Shown piece after piece: positions 8,142 through 16,925 of a DNA stretch of 64,000 nucleotides (position 1 is the first letter of the stretch; every line of letters starts with the position of its first letter). This DNA comes from CAMTUH01 sp947084935 (lineage in GTDB: Bacteria; Pseudomonadota; Gammaproteobacteria; Coxiellales; Coxiellaceae): NCBI GenBank assembly GCA_947084935.1, contig CAMTUH010000003.1, forward strand, positions 1-64,000, read 5' to 3'. The notes beneath the pieces were generated by a model that worked only from the letters and a program-made list of their open reading frames with translations, made no database searches and had not been told where the DNA came from. The position numbers and the translations under genes are program-made.

Positions 8142-9431
8142 ATGAAGAACGACTATCAAGTTGCTGACATCCATCTTGCCGATTGGGGAAGAAAAGAAAT
8201 CGAAATGGCCGAATACGAAATGCCCGGGCTTATGGCGCTTCGAAAAAAATACGCCAAGAAAAAGCCTCTGAAGGGTGCGCGTATTGCGGGCTGTATTCAC
8301 ATGACCATTCAAACCGCGGTGTTGATCGAAACCCTTATTCAACTCGGTGCTGAAGTACGCTGGTCGTCCTGTAATATTTTTTCAACTCAAGATCACGCTG
8401 CGGCCGCAATAGCAAAAGCAGGTGTTCCCGTATTTGCGTGGAAAGGCGAAACAGAAAAAGAATACTGGGAATGCATTGCAAAAACGATTGCCGGACCGAA
8501 CAACTGGACGCCTAATATTTTATTGGACGATGGCGGCGATCTCACCTTGCACATCATCGAAAAGCATCCTGAATTATGCAAAAAAATCCGCGGGGTTTCG
8601 GAAGAAACCACCACCGGCGTGCACCGATTGTATGAAATGAAAAAAGAGGGCACACTGCCGTTTCCCGCTATTAACGTCAACGATTCCGTCACGAAATCGA
8701 AATTCGATAATTTGTATGGCTGCCGCGAGTCCTTGATTGACGCATTAAAACGCGCCACCGACGTTATGCTCGCCGGCAAACGCGCCGTTGTGTGCGGTTA
8801 CGGCGATGTTGGAAAAGGGTGCACGCAGGCTTTGCAGGCATTTGGCGCCACGGTTTACGTCACTGAAATTGATCCCATTTGTGCGTTACAAGCGGCGATG
8901 GAGGGGTTTCGCGTGGTGCAATTGGAGGACGTGGTCGCCGAAGCCGATATTTTTGTAACGGCAACGGGAAATACGAACATCATCACCCACGATCATATGT
9001 CAAAAATGAAAAACGAAGCGATTGTGTGCAACATCGGGCATTTTGACCTTGAAATCGATATTGCTTCTTTACGAAAATATAAATGGGTCAATATTAAACC
9101 CCAAGTGGATCAAGTTATTTTTCCCGGTGGAAAACGCATCACCATTTTAGCCGAAGGACGTTTGGTGAATTTGGGCTGTGCCACTGGCCACTCCAGCTTT
9201 GTAATGTCCACCTCGTTTACCAACCAAGTCTTGGCACAAATGGAATTGTGGCAACACCCCGACAAATACAAAAAAGATGTTTATATCCTGCCCAAAAAAT
9301 TGGACGAAGAAGTCGCTCGACTCCATCTGGACCACGTCGGCGCTAAGCTAACAAAATTATCCACAAAACAAGCCAAATACCTTGGCGTTCCTGCTGAGGG
9401 TCCGTTTAAATCCGAGCATTATCGATATTAA
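8142..9431 (+). CDS. ahcY: S-adenosylhomocysteine hydrolase
   Basis: A 429-residue adenosylhomocysteinase. It converts S-adenosylhomocysteine to adenosine and homocysteine, relieving product inhibition of methyltransferases. The NAD-binding loop VVCGYGDVGKGCTQAL and the C-terminal HLDHVGAKLTKLSTKQAKYL are present; the tail ends in the usual HYRY. I place the start at 8142 because family members begin near DYQVADIHLADWGRKEI. An in-frame ATG at 8082, inside metK, would add 20 residues. Both ATGs begin with nearly the same 13 bases. Homocysteine from this enzyme can feed the beta-synthase at 4146. Confidence 0.95.
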   Translation: MKNDYQVADIHLADWGRKEIEMAEYEMPGLMALRKKYAKKKPLKGARIAGCIHMTIQTAVLIETLIQLGAEVRWSSCNIFSTQDHAAAAIAKAGVPVFAWKGETEKEYWECIAKTIAGPNNWTPNILLDDGGDLTLHIIEKHPELCKKIRGVSEETTTGVHRLYEMKKEGTLPFPAINVNDSVTKSKFDNLYGCRESLIDALKRATDVMLAGKRAVVCGYGDVGKGCTQALQAFGATVYVTEIDPICALQAAMEGFRVVQLEDVVAEADIFVTATGNTNIITHDHMSKMKNEAIVCNIGHFDLEIDIASLRKYKWVNIKPQVDQVIFPGGKRITILAEGRLVNLGCATGHSSFVMSTSFTNQVLAQMELWQHPDKYKKDVYILPKKLDEEVARLHLDHVGAKLTKLSTKQAKYLGVPAEGPFKSEHYRY

Positions 9432-9435
9432 TAAG

Positions 9436-9458
9436 GAGTTTCGCAAACTGCGAAACTC
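9436..9458. other. Perfect hairpin between ahcY and the ankyrin-like gene
   Basis: GAGTTTCGCA and TGCGAAACTC form a 10-bp perfect stem around a three-base AAC loop, beginning five bases after the ahcY stop. No T run follows, so it is not a textbook intrinsic terminator. It may act as an attenuator or mRNA 3' stabiliser before the next gene, which has its own GAGG site upstream of 9488. Confidence 0.6.
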
Positions 9459-9487
9459 GTGTCTATAAAAAAACGAGGTACAGAATT

Positions 9488-10360
9488 ATGTCCAGACGCC
9501 TTTTTGAACCCGAATTTAACGGGCAAACTGTCTCTCAATTGCTGCTGCACGTTATTCACGGTGAGCAAGACGAAGCCGAAGCAATGATAAGCGCTAATCC
9601 TGATTTATTATTAGAAGAAGGTGAGGTCATTGATTATTCCGGGCGCACGATTAAACGCACCGCTTTTCAGATGGCCGTTGGTGCTGAAGACGTTGAGATG
9701 GCTGAAATGATCGCGCAGTATCTCGATGAATATTATCCTGGCGAAAAAGAAAAACAATACGAAGAACAATTTCCGGTGGGTGAAGGGGCGGTGGAGCTTT
9801 GGCGACAGCACCAGGACTCAGAAGCACTCAACGCAGTCGTCGATGCGATTGGCTCTTCCCACACCAATGAAGACTGTGCAGCCGCGTTCCAAACATTTGG
9901 AGACTATTTAGAAAGTCAAGCCAAGAACGTGATCACCACCGGGAAACATTTTAACGTGCAACTGCTGGTGGAAGCATTCCGGTTATGTTCATATGATCAA
10001 AATTCAGATGCTTTTCGTGGTTGGAATAACCGTCAGAATAATTTATTTTGGTGTAACGTCATTAATCCTATCCAGCGTTTTTTACCGACGTGTTATGCGC
10101 AAGCCTTCTGCCAGCGCCTTGATCAGGGTGAGGGAGGGGAATCCTTGCGGCGTTCTTCTGAGATGTCGTTGGGCCAGGGGGTGATCACCGGGGCGCTCTC
10201 GCGGGCCGTGCACGGGGTCTGGAAGCGCGGGAGAGTCCGCCGGGCCTGTTTGATCGGCCTTTCACTTCTTGAAAAATTATGTCAAGAAAAAACAGTAGGG
10301 TTGCACAAGCTTATGCAGAATCCCGACGAGCAGCCACAGCCTTGGTGTCTCGTAATGTAG
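9488..10360 (+). CDS. Ankyrin-like protein with C-terminal CaaX box; candidate secreted effector
   Basis: A 290-residue soluble protein. Residues about 14-82 read as two degenerate ankyrin-type helix pairs (VSQLLLHVIHGEQDEAEAMI, then TAFQMAVGAEDVEMAEMIAQ). The remainder is not recognised; it contains a basic patch KRGRVRR at about 246-252. The final four residues are C-L-V-M, which fits the eukaryotic CaaX prenylation signal; Met in the last position usually favours farnesyltransferase. Legionella AnkB is a known ankyrin effector lipidated by the host through a comparable CaaX box. There is no signal peptide, as expected for Dot/Icm substrates. Effector status is inference from architecture. 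It is a monocistronic accessory gene between housekeeping genes. Confidence 0.75.
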   Translation: MSRRLFEPEFNGQTVSQLLLHVIHGEQDEAEAMISANPDLLLEEGEVIDYSGRTIKRTAFQMAVGAEDVEMAEMIAQYLDEYYPGEKEKQYEEQFPVGEGAVELWRQHQDSEALNAVVDAIGSSHTNEDCAAAFQTFGDYLESQAKNVITTGKHFNVQLLVEAFRLCSYDQNSDAFRGWNNRQNNLFWCNVINPIQRFLPTCYAQAFCQRLDQGEGGESLRRSSEMSLGQGVITGALSRAVHGVWKRGRVRRACLIGLSLLEKLCQEKTVGLHKLMQNPDEQPQPWCLVM

Positions 10361-10455
10361 CCGGTGGGAGCTGCACGGCGCTGTAATTCCTGTGCAACTA
10401 CCCATTCATACCACATGCCCACCTCCCACTGTATCTTCAATGTTGATACGATTGC

Positions 10456-11529
10456 TCAAAAAATCTGCCGAATCGCTTCTTTGACTTTTTTCAACGTCTC
10501 TTCGGCCACTGCGTTGGCTTTTTTGGCGCCTTCTTTGAGAATGGCTGTGACTTGCGATAAATCGCGTTCATAATCGGCTCGGCGCGCTTGAATGGGTTTA
10601 AGCAAAGCGAGTAATACTTCTATCAACCGTTTTTTGCACTCGACGTCGCCGATTTTTCCCTCGCGGTAATGTTGCTTTGCTTCTGCTACCCAGGATTTAT
10701 CGTCATTAAACGTATCGTGAAAAATCCACAGCGGATTATTTTCGACCGTTCCCGGATCCGTTGCGCGCAACCGTTTGGGATCCGTATACATATCCATAAT
10801 TTTTTTCCGCACAGTGTCAGGACCATCACTCAAATAAATCGCATTATTTAACGATTTACTCATTTTTAATAATTGCCCTTCTTTCCCTGGACCACCCGTT
10901 CCCACCAAACGACGAATGCGACCCACTTTCGCTTCCGGAATCGGAAATAAACCACCCGCCTTGAGATAATCTTCATCTTTGGTGTGTGAATTCACGCCGC
11001 AATACAGTTGATTAAATCGCCGCGCCACTTCGCGCGTTAATTCTAAATGCGGAATTTGATCTTCGCCTACGGGCACAACATCAGAACAAAACGCTAAAAT
11101 ATCGGCGACTTGCATGATGGGATACAACAAAAATCCCATTGAATAATTGTCACCCAATTCTTTATCACGAATTTCGTCTTTAATCGTGGGATTACGCATC
11201 AACCGCGGAAACGGAATCAGCATGCTGAAAATTGCGGTCAATTCAAAAATCGCGGGTACGTCGGATTCAATAAAAATCGTGCTCTTCACCGGGTCGATAC
11301 CAACGGCCAAATAATCCAGCGCAATATCTAAGGTGCTTTGACGAATTTCATCGGGCTTATCCACGCGCGTGGTAAATGCGTGGGTATTTGCTAACAAAAA
11401 ATAACATTCATAAGAATCCTGCATCGCCAAGCGATTCTCGACGGAACCCACCCAGTGTCCCAGATGCAACTTCCCCGTCGGCGTATCGCCCGTCAGCAGT
11501 CTTGGTTTTTGTGTTGTGCGGTGAGACAT
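10456..11529 (-). CDS. trpS: Tryptophanyl-tRNA synthetase
   Basis: A 357-residue class I aminoacyl-tRNA synthetase. HIGH-type motif HLGH at residues 22-25 within GDTPTGKLHLGHWVG, and an intact KMSKS loop (LLKMSKSLNNAIYL). It charges tRNA-Trp. I start it at 11529, where GAGG precedes ATG, rather than at an upstream in-frame start that would add ten residues unlike the family. A Lys/Ala-rich helix ends the protein. A single gene with no obvious operon partner. Confidence 0.95.
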   Translation of the reverse strand: MSHRTTQKPRLLTGDTPTGKLHLGHWVGSVENRLAMQDSYECYFLLANTHAFTTRVDKPDEIRQSTLDIALDYLAVGIDPVKSTIFIESDVPAIFELTAIFSMLIPFPRLMRNPTIKDEIRDKELGDNYSMGFLLYPIMQVADILAFCSDVVPVGEDQIPHLELTREVARRFNQLYCGVNSHTKDEDYLKAGGLFPIPEAKVGRIRRLVGTGGPGKEGQLLKMSKSLNNAIYLSDGPDTVRKKIMDMYTDPKRLRATDPGTVENNPLWIFHDTFNDDKSWVAEAKQHYREGKIGDVECKKRLIEVLLALLKPIQARRADYERDLSQVTAILKEGAKKANAVAEETLKKVKEAIRQIF

Positions 11530-11563
11530 AACGTCCTCATGATCTCCAGTTCGCTCCAACCTG

Positions 11564-12445
11564 TCAATCTCTAGGGTACCATTGAACCCCTACTTCCGCC
11601 TCATCAGCCTTATTTCCCATTTTTTTCTGAGCCACAAACTTTAAGTGATTTTCGCGGGTGATAACACTTTTGCCCAGCTCTCTTTCTGTATCTTTACGTG
11701 CGTTCCCGGCCACAGTACCGCCGCGCCGCGCAACTTTTTTATTTTCCGGCATGCCTTGTGGTTTTTCTTGTTTAGAAATCTCCGTCGTGACTTTTTCACC
11801 GAGCATCGTGAAAATTAATTCCAAATCCGTCATATGATCCCGCAAATTGGTTTTAGATTTCACCGGCAAATTTTTATATTGTCCATATTCGCTGGGTGTC
11901 ATACCAAACGCTGCTTTCGAAATTTCAGCAGTCAGAATAGTATAATCTTGGCTGCTGTAAATACCCCTCGTTTTCCATTCGTCAGTTAAATTTTGCCTGA
12001 TGGCCATGCCTCGCAAACGCCTATCAATCCACTCTTTGGGGTACCCTTTCTGTTCATAAATTTGTTTCATACGCTCTTGCGCCAGAGCGGGATCCTCAAT
12101 TTCTTGAATTCGCTCGTAGCCAATTTTCGCCAACCACCGCTTGAATGGCTCAGCCCTCGAAGAAGGAATAGACTGGATAATGCGCAATATCCCTTCGGTA
12201 TTGGCGCAATCGGTTATACGCATTTTCCCATCTTGAGCTTGTAGCTTCAACCCGTGACAAAATGTCACGGGTTGGTCCGATTCGCTATCTAACCGCTGCT
12301 TTAACTTACGCCAATAAGCCCCAGCATCAATGCTCTCAGTGAGCACTGAGCAAACATCGACCACGCTAAACCACCACTCCTCGTTGTGCCAAACGCGCCT
12401 GATCTGCTTTTCTTTAAATAACACTATCGCCGTTTTTTTATCCAT
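11564..12445 (-). CDS. BRO-N domain protein, phage antirepressor-like
   Basis: A 293-residue protein. Residues about 1-115 form a BRO-N/antirepressor domain (IRRVWHNEEWWFSVVDVCSVLTES, ending near RIIQSIPSSRAEPFKRWLAKIGYERIQE). The middle resembles DinD/BRO relatives. The C-terminus carries the family signature KVARRGGTVAGNARKDTERELG followed by SVITRENHL. Such proteins occur in prophages and as lone chromosomal genes. The start at 12445 was chosen because GGGAAA precedes it and the preceding residues do not fit the family. No other phage gene is nearby, so it looks like a stranded mobile-element gene. DNA binding is likely; the target is unknown. Confidence 0.8.
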   Translation of the reverse strand: MDKKTAIVLFKEKQIRRVWHNEEWWFSVVDVCSVLTESIDAGAYWRKLKQRLDSESDQPVTFCHGLKLQAQDGKMRITDCANTEGILRIIQSIPSSRAEPFKRWLAKIGYERIQEIEDPALAQERMKQIYEQKGYPKEWIDRRLRGMAIRQNLTDEWKTRGIYSSQDYTILTAEISKAAFGMTPSEYGQYKNLPVKSKTNLRDHMTDLELIFTMLGEKVTTEISKQEKPQGMPENKKVARRGGTVAGNARKDTERELGKSVITRENHLKFVAQKKMGNKADEAEVGVQWYPRD

Positions 12446-12582
12446 TTTTATTTCCCAGTTGAATCTTTCCACAATGAAAATCAGCCTAAACGATATCACG
12501 GGGGAGGTCTATACCGGGGTTCCCTCTCCCCGATGGGTTACCCCCAGCTTTCTCTTCACCCCCATAACATACATACGTTACA

Positions 12583-14754
12583 ATGCCCGGCATGGATCAC
12601 TCAGCACTCCTTGACTCACTCAATGCGCCGCAGCGAGAAGCGGTGACTGCCGAACCGCAGCACCTACTCATACTCGCGGGGGCCGGGAGCGGTAAAACGC
12701 GCGTATTAGTTCACCGTATGGCGTGGCTCATCTCTCAAAACAACCTCTCTCCTTATCAATTACTCGCCGTCACCTTCACCAACAAGGCGGCGCATGAAAT
12801 GCGCGGCCGAATTGAATCCCTGCTCGGACTGCCGCTCTCAAACATGTGGGTGGGAACTTTCCACGGCTTGTCTCATCGATTATTACGCGCGCACTGGAAA
12901 GATGCCGGCCTGCCTGAAACGTTCCAAATTTTGGATTCCGACGACCAATACCGATTAATCCGCCGCATTCACAAAAATTTAAACTTAGACGAAACAAAAT
13001 GGGCGCCAAAACAATCGCAGTGGTTTATCAACAAGCAAAAAGAAGAAGGGCATCGCGCGAATCAAGTGCCCGACAATCAAGACAGCTATTTCGTGGAAAC
13101 TTTATTGCGCGTTTACAAAGCTTATGAAGAAATCTGTCAGCGCAGCGGCTTAGTCGATTTTTCCGAGTTGCTGCTTCGCTCGCTGGAATTATTGCAACAC
13201 AGCGATACCATTCGCCCGCATTATCAAGAACGCTTTCGACACATCCTGGTCGATGAATTCCAAGACACCAACGCGATTCAATACGCCTGGCTCCGATTGC
13301 TGGCGGGAAACCACAACCTGCTGATGGCCGTCGGCGACGACGACCAATCCATTTACAGCTGGCGCGGAGCGAAAATTGAAAACATCCAGCGCTTCACGAA
13401 AGATTTTCCCGGCACAAAAACCATTCGGTTGGAACAGAACTACCGTTCCACACAAACCATTCTCGATGCCGCCAATGCCGTCATTGAAAATAATACGAAA
13501 CGACTCGGGAAAAAATTGTGGACGGACAGCGCACGTGGCGATTTAATCGGATTATATACGGCTTTTAACGAGCGCGACGAATCTTATTACATCATTTCGT
13601 GCATCGAAGAATGGATGCAGCACGGAAGAAAAGCCAGCGAAATTGCCGTGCTTTATCGATCCAATGCGCAGTCGCGGGTTCTCGAAGAACGCTTAATCGA
13701 TCGGCAAATTCCGTATCGTATTTATGGCGGGTTAAAGTTTTTCGATCGAGCGGAAATTAAAGACGCGCTCGCTTATTTACGGTTAATCGCCAATCGGCAC
13801 GACGACGCTGCTTTTGAGCGTGTGGTGAATACACCCACGCGCGGCATCGGCAGCACCACACTCACCACGGTGCGCACCTCTGCGCGTGACAATGCAACGT
13901 CGCTGTGGGATGCCGCTGCTCATCTGATTAATAATCAGTTGCTGCCCGCACGGGCCTGTGGTGCGCTAAAATGTTTTCTGGATTTGATCGAGTCGATGGA
14001 TCGCGAAACACAATCGCTCACGCTGATGGAACAAACCGATCACGCGCTAAAACACAGCGGTTTGATGGAATTTTACAAAAAAGACCGCAGTGAAAAAGGC
14101 CTGTCGCGTGCGGAAAATTTGGAAGAACTTGTCAATGCGACGTCACAATTCACCAGTACCGAAACCAACCTGCCTCCACTCGCGGCATTTTTATCGCACG
14201 TGGCCTTAGAAACCGGCGAAGAGCAGTCCAACCCCTACACCGATTGCGTGAGTCTCATGACGTTACACGCGGCAAAAGGGCTAGAATTTCCGCTGGTTTT
14301 CATCAGCGGCATGGAAGAAGATTTATTTCCACACCGCATGTCGATTGATGAACCCAACGGCTTAGAAGAAGAACGGCGACTGTGTTACGTCGGCATGACC
14401 CGCGCCCGGGAAAAATTAATTCTCACGTACGCCGAATCCCGACAATTACACGGCATTGAAAAATTTTCTCAGCCCTCGCGATTTATTTATGAGATACCGA
14501 CCGAATTGCTCGCCACGGTTCGACCGGTTCCAAAAATCTCACGTCCGCAAATGAATTCATTTCAACCCACTGTCGTTGAGCCCGTTAATGAAGATGGGCT
14601 TTCTGTAGGGCAGCGTGTCACTCATAAAAAATTCGGCCGAGGAATTATCGTGAGTTGTGAAGGGCGCGATGAACACGCACGCGTACAAGTCAAGTTCGAT
14701 CAGCATGGCGCAAAATGGTTAGTCGCAAGCTACGCAAACTTGGAGCCTGCCTAA
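12583..14754 (+). CDS. uvrD: UvrD/Rep-family 3'-5' DNA helicase (DNA helicase II)
   Basis: A 723-residue superfamily 1A helicase. Motif I is AGAGSGKTRVL, motif II is DEFQDTN, motif III is GDDDQSIYSWRGA, motif IV is EQNYRS and motif VI is VGMTRARE. The C-terminal region about 655-723 (VGQRVTHKKFGRGIIVSCEG) is the Tudor-like domain of UvrD and PcrA that contacts RNA polymerase. The protein unwinds DNA in nucleotide excision and mismatch repair. An in-frame ATG three codons downstream (12592) is an alternative start. The gene abuts the convergent TauE gene with no spacer. Confidence 0.94.
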   Translation: MPGMDHSALLDSLNAPQREAVTAEPQHLLILAGAGSGKTRVLVHRMAWLISQNNLSPYQLLAVTFTNKAAHEMRGRIESLLGLPLSNMWVGTFHGLSHRLLRAHWKDAGLPETFQILDSDDQYRLIRRIHKNLNLDETKWAPKQSQWFINKQKEEGHRANQVPDNQDSYFVETLLRVYKAYEEICQRSGLVDFSELLLRSLELLQHSDTIRPHYQERFRHILVDEFQDTNAIQYAWLRLLAGNHNLLMAVGDDDQSIYSWRGAKIENIQRFTKDFPGTKTIRLEQNYRSTQTILDAANAVIENNTKRLGKKLWTDSARGDLIGLYTAFNERDESYYIISCIEEWMQHGRKASEIAVLYRSNAQSRVLEERLIDRQIPYRIYGGLKFFDRAEIKDALAYLRLIANRHDDAAFERVVNTPTRGIGSTTLTTVRTSARDNATSLWDAAAHLINNQLLPARACGALKCFLDLIESMDRETQSLTLMEQTDHALKHSGLMEFYKKDRSEKGLSRAENLEELVNATSQFTSTETNLPPLAAFLSHVALETGEEQSNPYTDCVSLMTLHAAKGLEFPLVFISGMEEDLFPHRMSIDEPNGLEEERRLCYVGMTRAREKLILTYAESRQLHGIEKFSQPSRFIYEIPTELLATVRPVPKISRPQMNSFQPTVVEPVNEDGLSVGQRVTHKKFGRGIIVSCEGRDEHARVQVKFDQHGAKWLVASYANLEPA

Positions 14755-15582
14755 TCAATAGGCATAAAAAATCTGGCTCGTCATGTACAGCGCCATCACC
14801 AACAAAAAGATACTATAAAGACGCTTCAAAGTTTTTTTCGACAATTTATTTGCCGTTACAACCCCCTGGTGAGAAAACAACAATATCGATGGCACAATAA
14901 CGGCAAACGCGACTAAATTAATAAATCCCAGCGAATACGGCGTACGCCCCGGCACACCCCAACCGCTGACAATGACCCCGACGGTACCAATAATTCCAAT
15001 TAAAAAACCGGTTGCGGATGAAATGGCGATTGCTTTTCGCAGCGGATAATCATACAGTTGGCACACCGGCACCGTAAACGGTCCCCCACCAATTCCCAGC
15101 AATACCGAAAAAGCACCGATTAAAGCTGCGAATATCGACATCCAAAATCCTTCCGGTTTTTTTTCACTGTCGGACTCTTTAATTTTTTTCATTGCCACAA
15201 AAGTAAAGGAAAGATACAAATAAATCGTAAAAATAACTTTTAAATACGTCGTGGGAATAAATTTCACCGCGGAAACACCCATCAAACAACCGATGATGAC
15301 GAAAGGAAGCCATCGCTTTAATAATGTAAAATCCAAATTGCCCATTCTGTATTGCTTCCGGGCAGCCATAAATGTATTGGGAATCAGCAACGCCAATGAC
15401 GTTCCAATCGCCATGTGCATCAGCATTTCGTGTGAAGTGTGAAAAAATGGGAAAATCGTAATAAAAAAGGGAACTAAGACCGTGCCGCCACCCACGCCAA
15501 ATAAGCCGCCTACGTAAGCGGCAACAATGCCGACGGCAATCAATAACAGAACGAATAAAACATCCTCAAATCCATGTGCCAT
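14755..15582 (-). CDS. TauE/SafE-family membrane permease
   Basis: A 275-residue polytopic membrane protein, probably eight helices, of the sulfite exporter TauE/SafE family. Typical sequences are YVGGLFGVGGGTVLVP near the N-terminus and the internal repeat SVLLGIGGGPFTVP, which reflect the duplicated half-structure. Family members are proposed to move sulfite, sulfonates or other anions; the substrate here cannot be read from sequence. AAGGAACC precedes the ATG at 15582. It is followed nine bases upstream by an MFS gene on the same strand, so the transport genes 14755-18251 may be one operon. Confidence 0.85.
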   Translation of the reverse strand: MAHGFEDVLFVLLLIAVGIVAAYVGGLFGVGGGTVLVPFFITIFPFFHTSHEMLMHMAIGTSLALLIPNTFMAARKQYRMGNLDFTLLKRWLPFVIIGCLMGVSAVKFIPTTYLKVIFTIYLYLSFTFVAMKKIKESDSEKKPEGFWMSIFAALIGAFSVLLGIGGGPFTVPVCQLYDYPLRKAIAISSATGFLIGIIGTVGVIVSGWGVPGRTPYSLGFINLVAFAVIVPSILLFSHQGVVTANKLSKKTLKRLYSIFLLVMALYMTSQIFYAY

Positions 15583-15591
15583 GAGGTTCCT

Positions 15592-16911
15592 TCAATTATT
15601 GCGAGGATGACAATACGATTCTCTCAAGCAATAAGCCGCAATACCAGCGACGATAAAGCCTAATGGGAAAATCAACATCGCCCAGTGAAAATCCACCGGT
15701 AAAAAATTCCCTGAAACGTGATGTAAATATTGAACGTGTTTATCCATCAACGCTCCAAACAACGGTTGGAAAATGGCTTGCCCACTCATGGTAGTGATGT
15801 TCACCACACTCACCGACATGGCGGTGATGGCGGGAAGACTGTTTTCAGCGACTGTCGGATACCCAATAATCTGTGTGCTGGTCGTCAACCCGATAGCAAA
15901 AAACAAGAGTAACAACGCAACAAACGAAAGATTAGGCACAAGCATCACCGTCAACACTAACATCAGAGAAACAAAAGCACCCACCAACATCGGCAATCGC
16001 CGACGCCCAATACTATCGGAAATCCATCCCGCCAAAGGGCCTCCAACAACCGTCCCAAAAAACAACATCGAAGTAATATACGTGGCGTCTATCTTCGGAA
16101 TGTGGTGCGTGATTGTTAAATATAAAACACCCCAAATTCCCCCCAGCAAACTGATCGGTAAATTCATAAAACACGAATACAGCCCGCCAAACCAATTTTG
16201 CAACTTGAGGAAAGCCAGACCGATGCTTTTCCAATAACCCATCTCGTGAATTTGGCGTTTTTCACGTTGATGCTGTTCGCGGTAATCAGCAGGATAATCT
16301 TGGACAAACAAACTGATGAGGAAAAAAATAATCACGCCAAAAACGGCATCGATCAATAAAGCATTTCGCCAATCGACAATTTGTGTCAATAACGTCAGCG
16401 GTGTTTGCGCAGCGATCCCACCCAGCATCGCCATCGTTACCACGACTCCCGTGACTAACGCCAATCGTGCCGACGGAAACCAGCGTGTCGTTAACCGAAT
16501 GACGCTTAAAAAACAAAAAGCACTGCCAATTCCCGTTAAAAACCGAAAAACCATGGCCCATCCGACAGAAGACGTCATGGAAAAAGCAGCCGTCCCAAAA
16601 ATGCAAATCGCGAGCGAACCCAAAATGATTTTGCGCGTGGAATAACGGTCCAGCAACATACCCGCAGGAAATAAAAAAATCACGTTAGAAATAAAATAAA
16701 ACGCAGACAATCGTCCAAGCTGATAGGCATTAATATTAAAGGTTTGCATCAACTGTGTGCTGATGGCATTAAACATATTCATTTGAATAAATTCGTAAAA
16801 GAAAAACAAAGACGCGCACAGACAGACCATCCACCCACGCCACGAACTGGTTCGTTCGCTCATTTGCGACAGCGTTAATGAACTTTCCAAATCAATGATT
16901 GAATCTTTCAT
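15592..16911 (-). CDS. MFS transporter, paralogue of the upstream gene
   Basis: A 439-residue major facilitator with about 12 predicted helices. Conserved features are the loop 2-3 motif around GMLLDRYSTRKIILG and the later GGPLAGWISDSIGRRRLPM. It is clearly paralogous to the gene at 16926-18251, sharing FFFEFIQMNMFNA, the loop motif and NLPISLLGGIWGVLYL. The cytoplasmic N-terminus is about 30 residues. The two genes are 14 bases apart and co-oriented. The substrate is unknown; anion-cation symporter or sugar-phosphate type MFS relatives are possible. Confidence 0.85.
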   Translation of the reverse strand: MKDSIIDLESSLTLSQMSERTSSWRGWMVCLCASLFFFYEFIQMNMFNAISTQLMQTFNINAYQLGRLSAFYFISNVIFLFPAGMLLDRYSTRKIILGSLAICIFGTAAFSMTSSVGWAMVFRFLTGIGSAFCFLSVIRLTTRWFPSARLALVTGVVVTMAMLGGIAAQTPLTLLTQIVDWRNALLIDAVFGVIIFFLISLFVQDYPADYREQHQREKRQIHEMGYWKSIGLAFLKLQNWFGGLYSCFMNLPISLLGGIWGVLYLTITHHIPKIDATYITSMLFFGTVVGGPLAGWISDSIGRRRLPMLVGAFVSLMLVLTVMLVPNLSFVALLLLFFAIGLTTSTQIIGYPTVAENSLPAITAMSVSVVNITTMSGQAIFQPLFGALMDKHVQYLHHVSGNFLPVDFHWAMLIFPLGFIVAGIAAYCLRESYCHPRNN

Positions 16912-16925
16912 TAAGTCCCCCGTGC

